Source: JAFDBW01 sp963825575
Lineage (GTDB): Bacteria > Desulfobacterota > Desulfuromonadia > Desulfuromonadales > BM103
Assembly (NCBI GenBank): GCA_963825575.1
Contig: CAWGUB010000006.1
Location: 124,001-188,000, forward strand
Length of the DNA stretch: 64,000 bases
Direction of reading: 5' to 3'
Part shown: piece after piece, positions 50,176 to 59,107 of the stretch
How the letters are laid out: each line of letters opens with the position of its first letter
Numbering within the stretch: the first letter of the stretch is position 1
Notes under the pieces: model-generated
Seen by the model: the letters and a program-made list of their open reading frames with translations, nothing else
Databases searched by the model: none
Told to the model about the DNA's origin: nothing
Position numbers and translations under genes: made by a program

Positions 50176-51570
50176 ATGAACACCGCAGAGATTCATACTC
50201 CTGATCGTGGGCCGGTCAGTATCGAAACCCTTTTGCAGAACGTGGTTGTCGGCCTGACCGTCTCCTTTGTCGCTCTCAGCCTGGGGGCCGCCCTCGGCAT
50301 GCTCTCCGGACGGGGCGCTTTCGCCGGGATGGTCTCGGCAGGGCTGATTGCCCTGATCACATCACTCTTTGGCGGAACCCGTGTGCAGTGTTCCGGACCG
50401 ACTGCGCCGATGAGTGCTGTCACTGCGGTCACGGTCGCCTATGCCCATGAGCGGCTGGACACCGCCTTCGGTCTCACTCCCGACCAGTTTGTCAATCTGG
50501 CCATGGTCGGATGTGGGCTGGTACTGATTGTCATGGGCCTGTTGCGCCTGGGCCGCTTTATCAAGCTGGTGCCGAACGTGGTCATCTCCGGATTCATGAA
50601 CGGTATTGCCGTGCTGATCTGGCTCGACCAGCTACGGCTGCTGCTCGGGTTCGGTGGCAAGAGTGCTTTGACCGGGCCGTTCCTGGAGAACCTGGCTGTC
50701 ACTTGCGGAACCCTGGTAATGATCTTTGCTCTGTCGCCATTAATGCGCCGGGTGGTCGGCCCGAGAGCCCGCTACCTGCCGGCGACGCTGGTGGCAATTG
50801 TGATTGCGACGGTGATGGCTGCCGCCCTGCACCTGCCGATCGAACATATCCAGCTGACCGGCAGGATGACCAGCCTGGGCGAATTCGGCGCCATGTTGCT
50901 TGCCCAGTGGCCGAGAGACTGGTCCTGGCCGATTCTGCTCATGGCTGCGCCACTGGCCCTTCAGTTGGCACTGTTGTGCTACCTTGATACGCTCCTGACG
51001 TCTCTGGTCATAGACAAGATGAGCGGTGAAGCGACTCGCCAGGACAAGGAACTCTGCGCCCAGGGGGTCGCCAATGCAGCGGTCGCCATGGTTGGCGGTA
51101 TCCCCGGTGCCCAGGCCACAATCCGTTCGGTGCTGATGCTCAAGGAAAAGGCCACTCTGAGGCTGGCCGGGGTTATGGTCGGTATTTTTGTCCTGGTTGA
51201 GTTGGTGCTTTTTCAGGATCTGATCACCTTGATCCCCAAGGCGGTGTTCGTCGGTGTCTTGCTCAAGGTCGGCTGGGATGTATTCGACAGCAAGCCGGTC
51301 CGCCTTTACGCCGAGCAGGTCATAAAAAAGCGCGCCAAACTGTTCGGGGACTTTTCCGCCCGGCACGACGATGAGCAGATTTTTGTTACCAATCGTGAAA
51401 TGTTGATGATCATCGGCACCACCCTGGTCACGGTTATGATTGACCTCAATACCGCCGTTATCGTGTTCAGCCTGCTATTCTACCTGCATAACCGGTTGCT
51501 CAACCGGCGTAATCCGATGCGCGATCTGAAACCGGAGATCGAAACCGAATCTTTCACTACGCAGAACTGA
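50176..51570 (+). CDS. SulP-family inorganic anion transporter without STAS domain
   Basis: A 464-residue membrane protein with about 11-12 helices, start-loop GGTRVQCSGPTAPMSAVTAVTV and the SulP motif GATR-type core. Members move sulfate, bicarbonate or other anions with sodium or protons. The C-terminal STAS domain found in most SulP proteins is absent: the chain ends 30 residues after the last helix. ATG 50176 is chosen over 50095, which lies in the terminator region of the previous operon. The anion is unknown. Confidence 0.83.
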   Translation: MNTAEIHTPDRGPVSIETLLQNVVVGLTVSFVALSLGAALGMLSGRGAFAGMVSAGLIALITSLFGGTRVQCSGPTAPMSAVTAVTVAYAHERLDTAFGLTPDQFVNLAMVGCGLVLIVMGLLRLGRFIKLVPNVVISGFMNGIAVLIWLDQLRLLLGFGGKSALTGPFLENLAVTCGTLVMIFALSPLMRRVVGPRARYLPATLVAIVIATVMAAALHLPIEHIQLTGRMTSLGEFGAMLLAQWPRDWSWPILLMAAPLALQLALLCYLDTLLTSLVIDKMSGEATRQDKELCAQGVANAAVAMVGGIPGAQATIRSVLMLKEKATLRLAGVMVGIFVLVELVLFQDLITLIPKAVFVGVLLKVGWDVFDSKPVRLYAEQVIKKRAKLFGDFSARHDDEQIFVTNREMLMIIGTTLVTVMIDLNTAVIVFSLLFYLHNRLLNRRNPMRDLKPEIETESFTTQN

Positions 51571-51638
51571 GAGCTCGCCGTTCTTCCCGAACATGTTAGA
51601 CTCTCAATGGTTTGTCTGACGATGGGGAGGATCAACGC

Positions 51639-52613
51639 ATGCTGCTTCCATTGATTGCGATCCTTATCGGTCTCGGCCTGCTGGTCTGGAGCGCTGACCG
51701 TTTTGTCGGCGGCTCTGCCGCAGTGGCCCGCCATTTCGATATGCCGCCATTGCTGATCGGCATGGTTATCGTTGGTTTCGGCACCTCGGCACCAGAGATG
51801 TCGGTGTCCGCTCTGTCTGCAATGCAGGGCAACCCGGCGCTTGCGCTGGGCAATGCCTATGGTTCGAATATTGCCAATATCGCCCTGATTCTCGGCCTGG
51901 CCGCTTTGATTAGCCCAATTGCCGTGCATTCCGATGTGCTGCGCAAGGAGCTGCCGATCCTGACCCTGGTCACGCTACTGGCCGGCTGTCAACTTTGGGA
52001 TGGCTGGCTGTCGCGGGCCGACGCCGGGCTCCTGCTGCTGGTTTTCGCCGGGCTCATGGGCTGGACTATCTGGCAGGGGATGCAGCGCAGGGAAGACAAC
52101 CTGGCCGTGGAAGTCGAGCAGGCGTTTACGTCCGAGCCTATGCCCCTCAGCCGCGCCATTCTCCGGCTGGTCCTCGGGCTGGTCGTACTGGTTGCCAGCT
52201 CCCGGGCCCTGGTCTGGGGGGCCGTAGCCATAGCGCGCAGCTTCGGGGTCAGCGACCTGGTGGTTGGCCTGACCATCGTTGCGGTTGGTACGTCGCTGCC
52301 GGAGCTGGCTTCCACGCTGATTGCCGTGCGCAAAGGTGAACACGATCTCGCCTTGGGCAACGTGCTTGGTTCGAACCTCTTCAACACGCTCGCGGTGGTT
52401 GGTATCGCCGCGGCAATCCATCCCATGGCCGTGCCAGGGGAAGTCCTGTCCCGGGATCTTCCGGTCATGGCAATCCTGACCCTGTCCCTGTTCGTCATCG
52501 GTTACGGTTTCCGCGGTCCGGGACGGATCAACCGCCTGGAGGGCGGTCTGCTCCTGGCGTGCTTTCTGGCCTACACCGGCTGGCTGGTTGTCAAATCTGG
52601 TAGCGGTTACTGA
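51639..52613 (+). CDS. Calcium/sodium antiporter (CaCA family)
   Basis: A 324-residue exchanger with the two inverted alpha repeats of the family: GTSAPEMSVSALSA with LGNAYGSNIAN, and GTSLPELASTLIAV with LGNVLGSNLFN. It exports Ca2+ in exchange for Na+ or K+. ATG 51639 has GGGGAGG 8 bases upstream. About 70 bases after the SulP gene, same direction, and may be co-transcribed. The next gene converges, and the stops are 5 bases apart. Confidence 0.93.
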   Translation: MLLPLIAILIGLGLLVWSADRFVGGSAAVARHFDMPPLLIGMVIVGFGTSAPEMSVSALSAMQGNPALALGNAYGSNIANIALILGLAALISPIAVHSDVLRKELPILTLVTLLAGCQLWDGWLSRADAGLLLLVFAGLMGWTIWQGMQRREDNLAVEVEQAFTSEPMPLSRAILRLVLGLVVLVASSRALVWGAVAIARSFGVSDLVVGLTIVAVGTSLPELASTLIAVRKGEHDLALGNVLGSNLFNTLAVVGIAAAIHPMAVPGEVLSRDLPVMAILTLSLFVIGYGFRGPGRINRLEGGLLLACFLAYTGWLVVKSGSGY

Positions 52614-52618
52614 CCTGC

Positions 52619-53482
52619 TTAATAAATTTTCCTCTTTGAAAAGGTCGATCCGAGGACGCTGAAGGTGTTCTCAACGATGAACATCGAATAAGGGTCGTTG
52701 GTGAAGACGATTTCTTCCAGTCGTTTAAGCTGGATGTTGTTGACGACGATCAGCAGGACGGTTTTCTTGACCTTTTTGTAGGCACCGACACCCGGCAGCA
52801 TGGTTGTGCCGATTTTCATGTCCTGCATGACCTGGTCGGCGATCTCGTTCGGCTTCTCGGAAATCACCAGCGCCATTTTGCGCTGATTGAACAATGACAG
52901 GCAGTAATCCAGGGTCATGGAGGTTATGAACACGGCGATCATCGATGCGATAACCAGGTCGTTGTCCAAAGTCAAAAAACTGAAGCTGAACAGGCAGCAG
53001 TTGAAAAAGAAAAAGAACTTGCCCAGGCCGATATTGAATTTCTGGTTGAGGATCACACCCGCGACATCCAGCCCGCCATTCGATCCGAGTGAGCGCAGCA
53101 CCATGCCGGCGCCGGCGCCGATGATCACGCCGAAGGTCACGGCAGCGTAAAGCTGGTTTTCGATGTTGATGCGGAAATCGATCAACATGAAGAACAGTGA
53201 CAGGGATAGCATCGCCAGGGCGCTGTAGCCGAGGAACCTTTTCGAGAGGTAGATGTAGCCGATGATGAACATCGGGATATTCAGGAGCATGTAGATCATC
53301 CCGGTGTTCAACCCGCCAGCCAGGTAGTGGATCAAGGTCGATATGCCGAACAGCCCGCCGGGGACAAACCCCTGGACCTCGCCAAGGGCCTTGTAACCGA
53401 TGGCCTGAATGAATGTGCCGATCACGATCAGACCGCAGTTCCATGCGACAGAGTAGGGCAGTTTCTGGGCGATTGTGTTCAT
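52619..53482 (-). CDS. YitT/DUF2179-family membrane protein
   Basis: A 287-residue protein with about 5-6 N-terminal helices (YitT domain) and a soluble C-terminal DUF2179 domain (about 200-280). Function of the family is not established. ATG 53482 follows GGAGATTTCACC; the frame to 53539 is not convincing. It is convergent with the antiporter gene and has no neighbour in its operon. Confidence 0.9.
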   Translation of the reverse strand: MNTIAQKLPYSVAWNCGLIVIGTFIQAIGYKALGEVQGFVPGGLFGISTLIHYLAGGLNTGMIYMLLNIPMFIIGYIYLSKRFLGYSALAMLSLSLFFMLIDFRINIENQLYAAVTFGVIIGAGAGMVLRSLGSNGGLDVAGVILNQKFNIGLGKFFFFFNCCLFSFSFLTLDNDLVIASMIAVFITSMTLDYCLSLFNQRKMALVISEKPNEIADQVMQDMKIGTTMLPGVGAYKKVKKTVLLIVVNNIQLKRLEEIVFTNDPYSMFIVENTFSVLGSTFSKRKIY

Positions 53483-53620
53483 GGTGAAATCTCCGTTAGC
53501 CGAGCGTGAAGAAATGATTCGTATCGCTATACCCGACAAGTCCTGTTGTCAAACTAATTCGGCCTTCAGGCCGTCGCGAAACGATAAAGAGATGATAAGG
53601 AGATGAAGGATAGCACATAG

Positions 53621-53651
53621 AAAAAGCCCGTACAGTGAGTACGGGCTTTTT
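53621..53651 (-). terminator. Terminator of the pho-pst operon
   Basis: Stem AAAAAGCCCGTAC / GTACGGGCTTTTT (13 bp) with a 5-base loop, 22 bases after the phoU stop on the minus strand. The symmetry allows both directions. Confidence 0.93.
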
Positions 53652-53672
53652 ACTGGATGAAGTTTTTTGAAA

Positions 53673-54326
53673 TTAAGCGATCGTGTGCCGGATGATCTCT
53701 CCCTCGTTGAGGTAAATCACGTCTTCGGCGATGTTGGTCGCCAAATCGGCAATCCGCTCAAGGTGGCGGGAGACGGTCAGGTAGTTGAGGAGCTGGTCGA
53801 CCAATTCCGGTTCCTGGCGAACGTGATCCTTGAACTCCTTGTAATTCTGGCTGTGAATGTCGTCGACTTCATCATCAAGGGTCAGGACCGCCCGCGCCAT
53901 TTCGAGGTCGGTATTGACCAGGGAGTCGAGGGATTTACCCAACATATCCAGGACTTTGTCAGCCATCTGGTCAATGTTTAGACGGTTTTTGACTTTTTCT
54001 ACCTCACAGATGGCAATGGCACGTTCCGAGATGTTGACCGCCTGGTCGGCAATCCGCTCCAAATCATTGTTGATCTTCAGGATGACGACAATCATGCGCA
54101 GGTCGTTGGCGACCGGCTGATGCAGGGCAAGGATTTTCAGACACTCCTCTTCGAGTTCAACTTCCATGCGGTTGACTTGTGCGTCGTTGCTGACGACCTT
54201 CTTGGCAAGTTCGTAATTGCAGTCTTCAAGAGCTTTGATCGCCAGCTGTACACTTTCTTCAACAACTGCAGTCAAGGTGAGCAGCTGCTTCTCGAGCTTG
54301 TCCAACTCGTATCCAATTAAATGCAT
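53673..54326 (-). CDS. phoU: Phosphate-signalling protein PhoU
   Basis: A 217-residue, all-helical protein with the two PhoU repeats (E/DxxxD metal motifs such as RIADQAVNISERA and RIADLATNIAED). It links the Pst transporter to the PhoR kinase and dampens the phosphate-starvation response. It is the last gene of the phosphate operon, 10 bases after pstB, and is followed by a strong terminator. Confidence 0.96.
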   Translation of the reverse strand: MHLIGYELDKLEKQLLTLTAVVEESVQLAIKALEDCNYELAKKVVSNDAQVNRMEVELEEECLKILALHQPVANDLRMIVVILKINNDLERIADQAVNISERAIAICEVEKVKNRLNIDQMADKVLDMLGKSLDSLVNTDLEMARAVLTLDDEVDDIHSQNYKEFKDHVRQEPELVDQLLNYLTVSRHLERIADLATNIAEDVIYLNEGEIIRHTIA

Positions 54327-54336
54327 GATCCTCCCC

Positions 54337-55119
54337 CTAGCCGAAACGGCCGGTTATGTAGTCTTCCGTCTGCTTTTTTTTCGGCTTCATGAACATCTTG
54401 TCGGTCAAGCCGAATTCTATCAGGTGTCCTTCGTATAGAAAGGCTGTGTAATCCGAAACACGAGCAGCTTGCTGCATATTGTGGGTGACGATAATGATGG
54501 TATAGTCGTCACTTAACCCGCTGATCAATTCCTCGACACGAGCCGTCGACTTCGGGTCGAGGGCGCTGCACGGTTCATCCATCAGAATGACTTCCGGATT
54601 GACGGCGATTGCCCGGGCGATGCAAAGTCGCTGCATCTGACCGCCCGAAAGACCCAGGGCAGAGGTGTGCAGGCGATCCTTGACCTCGTCCCAGAGAGCG
54701 GCCCCTTTAAGACTTCGCTCGACGGTTTCCTCGAGTACGGCTTTGTTCTTCACTCCAGCGATACGCAGACCGTAAATGACGTTCTCATAGATTGATTTCG
54801 GAAACGGGTTTGATTTCTGAAAAACCATACCCACGCGGCGGCGCAACTCGATGACATCCATTGAAGATGAATTGACTTCGGCACCGTTGAGCAGAATGTT
54901 GCCCTGTACTTCACTGATGTCAATCAGGTCGTTCATGCGGTTGAAACAGCGCAGCAGAGTTGACTTGCCACAGCCGGATGGTCCGATCAGGGCTGTGACC
55001 TTGCGTCGGGGAAAGTTTAGATTAATGCCGTGCAGGGCCTTGCTGCTGCCGTAGTAGAAATCAAGGTTCTCCACTTCAATGATCGGGTCATCGATCTGAA
55101 GTGTCGTTGCATTACTCAT
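54337..55119 (-). CDS. pstB: Phosphate ABC transporter ATP-binding protein PstB
   Basis: A 260-residue ABC ATPase. Walker A GPSGCGKSTLLR (about 44-55), the signature LSGGQMQRLCIARA, and Walker B ILMDEPCSALDP match PstB closely, including the Pst-typical FNRMNDL after Walker A. It powers phosphate import by PstA/PstC. It is 14 bases after pstA and 10 before phoU. Confidence 0.97.
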   Translation of the reverse strand: MSNATTLQIDDPIIEVENLDFYYGSSKALHGINLNFPRRKVTALIGPSGCGKSTLLRCFNRMNDLIDISEVQGNILLNGAEVNSSSMDVIELRRRVGMVFQKSNPFPKSIYENVIYGLRIAGVKNKAVLEETVERSLKGAALWDEVKDRLHTSALGLSGGQMQRLCIARAIAVNPEVILMDEPCSALDPKSTARVEELISGLSDDYTIIIVTHNMQQAARVSDYTAFLYEGHLIEFGLTDKMFMKPKKKQTEDYITGRFG

Positions 55120-55133
55120 GCGTCATTATCCTT

Positions 55134-56732
55134 TTAAAAAGTACCGAAAGTATAGCGTTTCTTCATCTTGTTCCGCAAATAGATAGCAATGCTGCTCATG
55201 GTCAGCACGATCAGGACCAGTAGCAGGGTGGTGACAAAAACCATCGGTTTGGCTGCCTCGACGTTGGGCGACTGGAAGCCGATATCAAAGATATGGAACC
55301 CGAGGTGCATAAACTTGCGGTCGAGATGCAGGAACGGAAAATTGCCATCGAGTGGCAAGGCCGGCGCCAGCTTGACAACACCCGTAATCATCAAAGGGGC
55401 AACCTCGCCGGCGGCACGAGCCATGGCCAGGATCAGGCCGGTCATGATGCCGGGTGAAGCCATCGGCAGCAAGATGCGCATCAGGGTCTGGAATTTGGTT
55501 GAGCCCAGGGCCAGTGAGCCTTCACGAATTTCGCGAGGGATTGCGCCCAGCGCTTCCTCGGTAGAAACGATCACCACCGGAACAGTCAGTAATGCCAGGG
55601 TCAGGCTGGCCCAGAGGATACCGCCGGTGCCAAAGGTCGGGGTTGGCAGAACCTCCGGGAAGAAGAGTTGGTCTATTGTGCTGCCGATTCCGTAGACGAA
55701 GAAGCCGAGGCCGAATATGCCGTAAACGATTGAGGGGATGCCGGCCAGGTTATTGACCGCTATTCGAACGAGACGGACAATCATCCCTTCTTTGGCGTAT
55801 TCGCGAAGGTAAACCGCGGCGATGACGCCGAGTGGGAAGCTGAACAGGCTCATGATAAAGATCAGCATGATGGTGCCAAAGATCGCCGGGAAAAGCCCAC
55901 CCTCGGTATTCGATTCCCGTGGCTCGCCGACTATCAGCTCAACAAGCTTGCCGATGTAGAAGCCTATTTTTTTAGTGATGCTCATACTGTTCGGTTGATA
56001 AATCTGAACAATGTCCACCAGGGGAATTTCACGCTCCTGGCCATTGACGTCAGTAAATATTGCCTTATACGCGCGCATACTAGCTGACTTGAGATTCTGT
56101 TCCTCAACCAGATGCTGGAAATCATCCTGTAGAATGGCCTGGTTTCGCTGCATTTCAAGGACTCTGGGGTCTTTAGCGCTCAGGCCCTGGTGCTCGGCCT
56201 TGAGCAGCTTGCGCCGGAGCGTTTCCAGTTCGTAGCTTAACGAGGAAATCTCTTCGTCCATGTCGTGAGCCGCCGCTTTCATCTCTGCAACGCGAGCAAA
56301 TGCGGCAAGTAGAGCCTCGCCAGGTTCGCCCTGGTCGCCGGCCTGCAAATCCTTGACGTCAAGCTGTTTCAGGAAACCAAAAAAGTTGCCATATTCTTCA
56401 CGTTCCAGTGCCAGGGCATCGTCCGGGTAGCTGGAAGACTTGATGTCCGCCTCATCGATCCAGCGAAAATCCAGTCCGTACAGCTCGCGGTTGCCGATCT
56501 TGTATTGCCGGCGAAAACCCTCGGCCTGAAAATCCTTTTCACGCTGAACCTGTTCGCCCATAGCGAAGCTGCCGTCCTTGAGCTCAAGTTTCTCGAGCGA
56601 GCTTGGCCAGAAGACACCGAGGCCGTTGACCATGACCACGATAATCAGGGTGGCTGCGATCAGCAGGGTTATCGCAAGGGCCGCGCCCGTAGCCCAAACG
56701 CAGGGTTCACCTATCCGCCAGTATCTCTTCAT
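55134..56732 (-). CDS. pstA: Phosphate ABC transporter permease PstA, large form
   Basis: A 532-residue permease, about 240 residues longer than E. coli PstA. The first helix (about 15-40) is followed by a soluble insert (about 45-280) with a Glu/Leu/Lys coiled coil (LSYELETLRRKLLKAEHQG). The usual five-helix permease core begins near residue 285 with the coupling loop EALGAIPREIREGSLALGSTKFQTLMRI. The long form is known from Pseudomonas and Vibrio relatives and occurs with a large PstC, as here. It begins 1 base after the pstC stop. Confidence 0.93.
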   Translation of the reverse strand: MKRYWRIGEPCVWATGAALAITLLIAATLIIVVMVNGLGVFWPSSLEKLELKDGSFAMGEQVQREKDFQAEGFRRQYKIGNRELYGLDFRWIDEADIKSSSYPDDALALEREEYGNFFGFLKQLDVKDLQAGDQGEPGEALLAAFARVAEMKAAAHDMDEEISSLSYELETLRRKLLKAEHQGLSAKDPRVLEMQRNQAILQDDFQHLVEEQNLKSASMRAYKAIFTDVNGQEREIPLVDIVQIYQPNSMSITKKIGFYIGKLVELIVGEPRESNTEGGLFPAIFGTIMLIFIMSLFSFPLGVIAAVYLREYAKEGMIVRLVRIAVNNLAGIPSIVYGIFGLGFFVYGIGSTIDQLFFPEVLPTPTFGTGGILWASLTLALLTVPVVIVSTEEALGAIPREIREGSLALGSTKFQTLMRILLPMASPGIMTGLILAMARAAGEVAPLMITGVVKLAPALPLDGNFPFLHLDRKFMHLGFHIFDIGFQSPNVEAAKPMVFVTTLLLVLIVLTMSSIAIYLRNKMKKRYTFGTF

Positions 56733-56733
56733 A

Positions 56734-58965
56734 TCAGAACCGTCCGTATTTCTTGCGCAGACGCTGTCGGATTACTTCAGCGACTGTATTCACCACGAAA
56801 GTCATTATGAAAAGGATGACCGCCGAGAGGAATAGTGTGCGATATAAGGTGCCGCCATGCGGTGCCTCCGGAATCTCAACCGCGATGTTGGATGAGAGGG
56901 GACGCATACCATTGAAAATGCTCAAATCCATAATCGCTGTGTTGCCGGTTGCCATCAGCACGATCATCGTTTCACCGACGGCACGGCCGAAGCCGATCAT
57001 GCTGCCGGCAAAGATCCCTGGACTGGCTGAAGGAAGAATAACCCGCCAGACCGTTTGCCAGCGGCTGGCTCCGCAAGCCAGTGAAGCCGCTTTTAATGCC
57101 GGGGGGACATTGGAGAGGGAATCCTCGGCGATGGTGAAGATGATCGGGATCACCGCAAAGCCCATCCCGAAAGCGATGACAATACAGTTACGTGGATCAT
57201 AGCGCGTTCCGGCTTCCACGAAGAGCCACTGCTTCAGGTCACCGTTGAAAAGCAGGTTCTCGGCCAATGGGCCCAGGGTTGTGGCGATCGCGATGGATAA
57301 AACAATAACCGGAGCGATGGCAAGAAATTCATAGCCGCGCTCCAGCCCCCTGTATTTTTCGTTCCTACGCAACACCTGCCAGATGATGATGGCGATCATC
57401 AACCCGACCGGGATAAAGACGATCGACATGAAAACCGCACCCAGGGATCTCTCGATGATGGGCGCCAGCCAGAGAGCTGCCAGGAAACCGATGATAACCG
57501 TTGGAATGGCAGCCATGATTTCAACTGTTGGCTTGATGATCCCACGCAAACGGGGTCGACAGAACTGGCTGGTGTAGATGGCGCCAAAGAGGGCCAGGGG
57601 CACGGCAAACAGCATGGCGTAAAAGGTCCCTTTGAGGGTGCCGTAGATCAAGGGGGTCAGGCTGAGCTTCGGCTCAAAGTCATCGTTTGCAGAAGAAGAT
57701 TGCCAAACGAACTCGGGCTGATCATAACCTTCGTACCAAACCTTTCCGAACAGAGTCCCCCAGCTGACCTCAGGGTGGGGATTGTCGAGTTTCCAGATGA
57801 TGGCTCTGAATTCTTCGGTCATGCCGATAATGCCATCACTGCGTGTAGAGAAACTGTATTGTGTCAAGGGGACATGGTTGCCGAGCTCCAATAGATGGCG
57901 CTGGCTGGTCATGTGGTCGAGATGCAGCAAGCCATTCTGGCTGAGGCTGAGCAACGATTTGTCGCGCAGGGATGGCTGGATTGCCAGAACTTTGGACGCG
58001 TGGGGTGCCAGGGTGTGGATTTGCTTTAGTTCCTTGAGGGCACTGTTTTCTTCGATGCGCACCGGAAACCAGGTTGTCATGTTGCCTGCAGCATCACCTA
58101 CGGCAACGGAATAATCCCCGAACACCAGGTTGAGGGCTGTAATAGTTCGTCCATCACTAAATGCTTTGACCTGATCGCGAAGTTCGGGTTCGCCTGGCTC
58201 ACTCAGCGACCAGTGTATCAAGTAGCCGTGTTCGGTTCCTGCATAAAGGGCCTTGCCCTGGCTATCGAGGGCCAGAGCGGTGATCATTCCCTGTGCCGGA
58301 GCATCGATAACCGCGGAGAAGGTTTCTTCCTCTTCATCTCCGAACAAGGTCTCAGTCACCACGATCTGCTGGACAAGGATCTGGCCGTTCTTCATCAGGT
58401 CGATTCTGGTTTTACGCCCTTCTTCTCCGACACGGCCAATCGAAACCTCCGGGGCCGTCTCACTCGTCGGGGGAAAGAGTGCATCACGTTTCAGGGTATG
58501 TAGAATAGTACGACGATTGTCTTGCTCTGCATCAAAAAACGGCTTGAAGTCGACTCTTTCCAGAGTCAAGGTGCCGTCGTCCCAGAAGAGACCAAACTGC
58601 ATGCGGCCGAATTTTTCGACACTGAGGAGCTCTCTGTCCTCGTCCGGGGGCGTTGCCAGGAGTTGGTCCGTTGCGAGCCCCTGTTGGGTTTCAAAGAAAT
58701 TGAAGACGCCGTCCCGGTCGACGAAAAAACCAGTCTCCAGATATTCATCAATGCCTAGAGCCAGAACTTCCTGTGCAGGTTCTTTGGGTAGCGTGAATTT
58801 GGCAAAAATCTCTGCTTTGGGGGCCTTGAAGAGGGGTAGCGTCGTACTTGCGATCAAGACCAGTATGAAGATGACACTGAAAATGACCAGCATACCTCCA
58901 AAGGTAATCACCCATTTGGCAATGCGGTCGTTGCGTTTGGCGCGGAGGCGAAACTTTTCATTCAT
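56734..58965 (-). CDS. pstC: Phosphate ABC transporter permease PstC, large form
   Basis: A 743-residue permease. After one N-terminal helix (about 18-42) comes a periplasmic domain of about 390 residues rich in repeated beta-strand sequence (for example GTEHGYLIHWSL and VGDAAGNMTTWFP), which looks like a WD/beta-propeller. The C-terminal permease core has the ATPase coupling loop LKAASLACGASRWQTVWRVI. Start is ATG 58965; a GTG two codons upstream is also possible. The large PstC form pairs with the large PstA downstream. A stem-loop separates it from pstS. Confidence 0.93.
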   Translation of the reverse strand: MNEKFRLRAKRNDRIAKWVITFGGMLVIFSVIFILVLIASTTLPLFKAPKAEIFAKFTLPKEPAQEVLALGIDEYLETGFFVDRDGVFNFFETQQGLATDQLLATPPDEDRELLSVEKFGRMQFGLFWDDGTLTLERVDFKPFFDAEQDNRRTILHTLKRDALFPPTSETAPEVSIGRVGEEGRKTRIDLMKNGQILVQQIVVTETLFGDEEEETFSAVIDAPAQGMITALALDSQGKALYAGTEHGYLIHWSLSEPGEPELRDQVKAFSDGRTITALNLVFGDYSVAVGDAAGNMTTWFPVRIEENSALKELKQIHTLAPHASKVLAIQPSLRDKSLLSLSQNGLLHLDHMTSQRHLLELGNHVPLTQYSFSTRSDGIIGMTEEFRAIIWKLDNPHPEVSWGTLFGKVWYEGYDQPEFVWQSSSANDDFEPKLSLTPLIYGTLKGTFYAMLFAVPLALFGAIYTSQFCRPRLRGIIKPTVEIMAAIPTVIIGFLAALWLAPIIERSLGAVFMSIVFIPVGLMIAIIIWQVLRRNEKYRGLERGYEFLAIAPVIVLSIAIATTLGPLAENLLFNGDLKQWLFVEAGTRYDPRNCIVIAFGMGFAVIPIIFTIAEDSLSNVPPALKAASLACGASRWQTVWRVILPSASPGIFAGSMIGFGRAVGETMIVLMATGNTAIMDLSIFNGMRPLSSNIAVEIPEAPHGGTLYRTLFLSAVILFIMTFVVNTVAEVIRQRLRKKYGRF

Positions 58966-59023
58966 AAGCACATCCAGTTTTTCTGCACCGGTAAACCTGC
59001 CGTGTCAGCATTAGTCACAAAAC

Positions 59024-59062
59024 GAGGTCCCGCCGTCACCCTAAGGTTCACGGCAGGACCTC
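59024..59062. other. Stem-loop between pstS and pstC
   Basis: Arms GAGGTCCCGCCGT / ACGGCAGGACCTC (one mismatch) with a 13-base loop, then GTTTTG on the minus strand. It probably reduces transcription or protects the upstream mRNA, giving more binding protein than permease. Confidence 0.7.
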
Positions 59063-59107
59063 TTGTTGCCTGGTCAGATTGAGCCGCCACTGTGGTCGGC
59101 AGAATCC

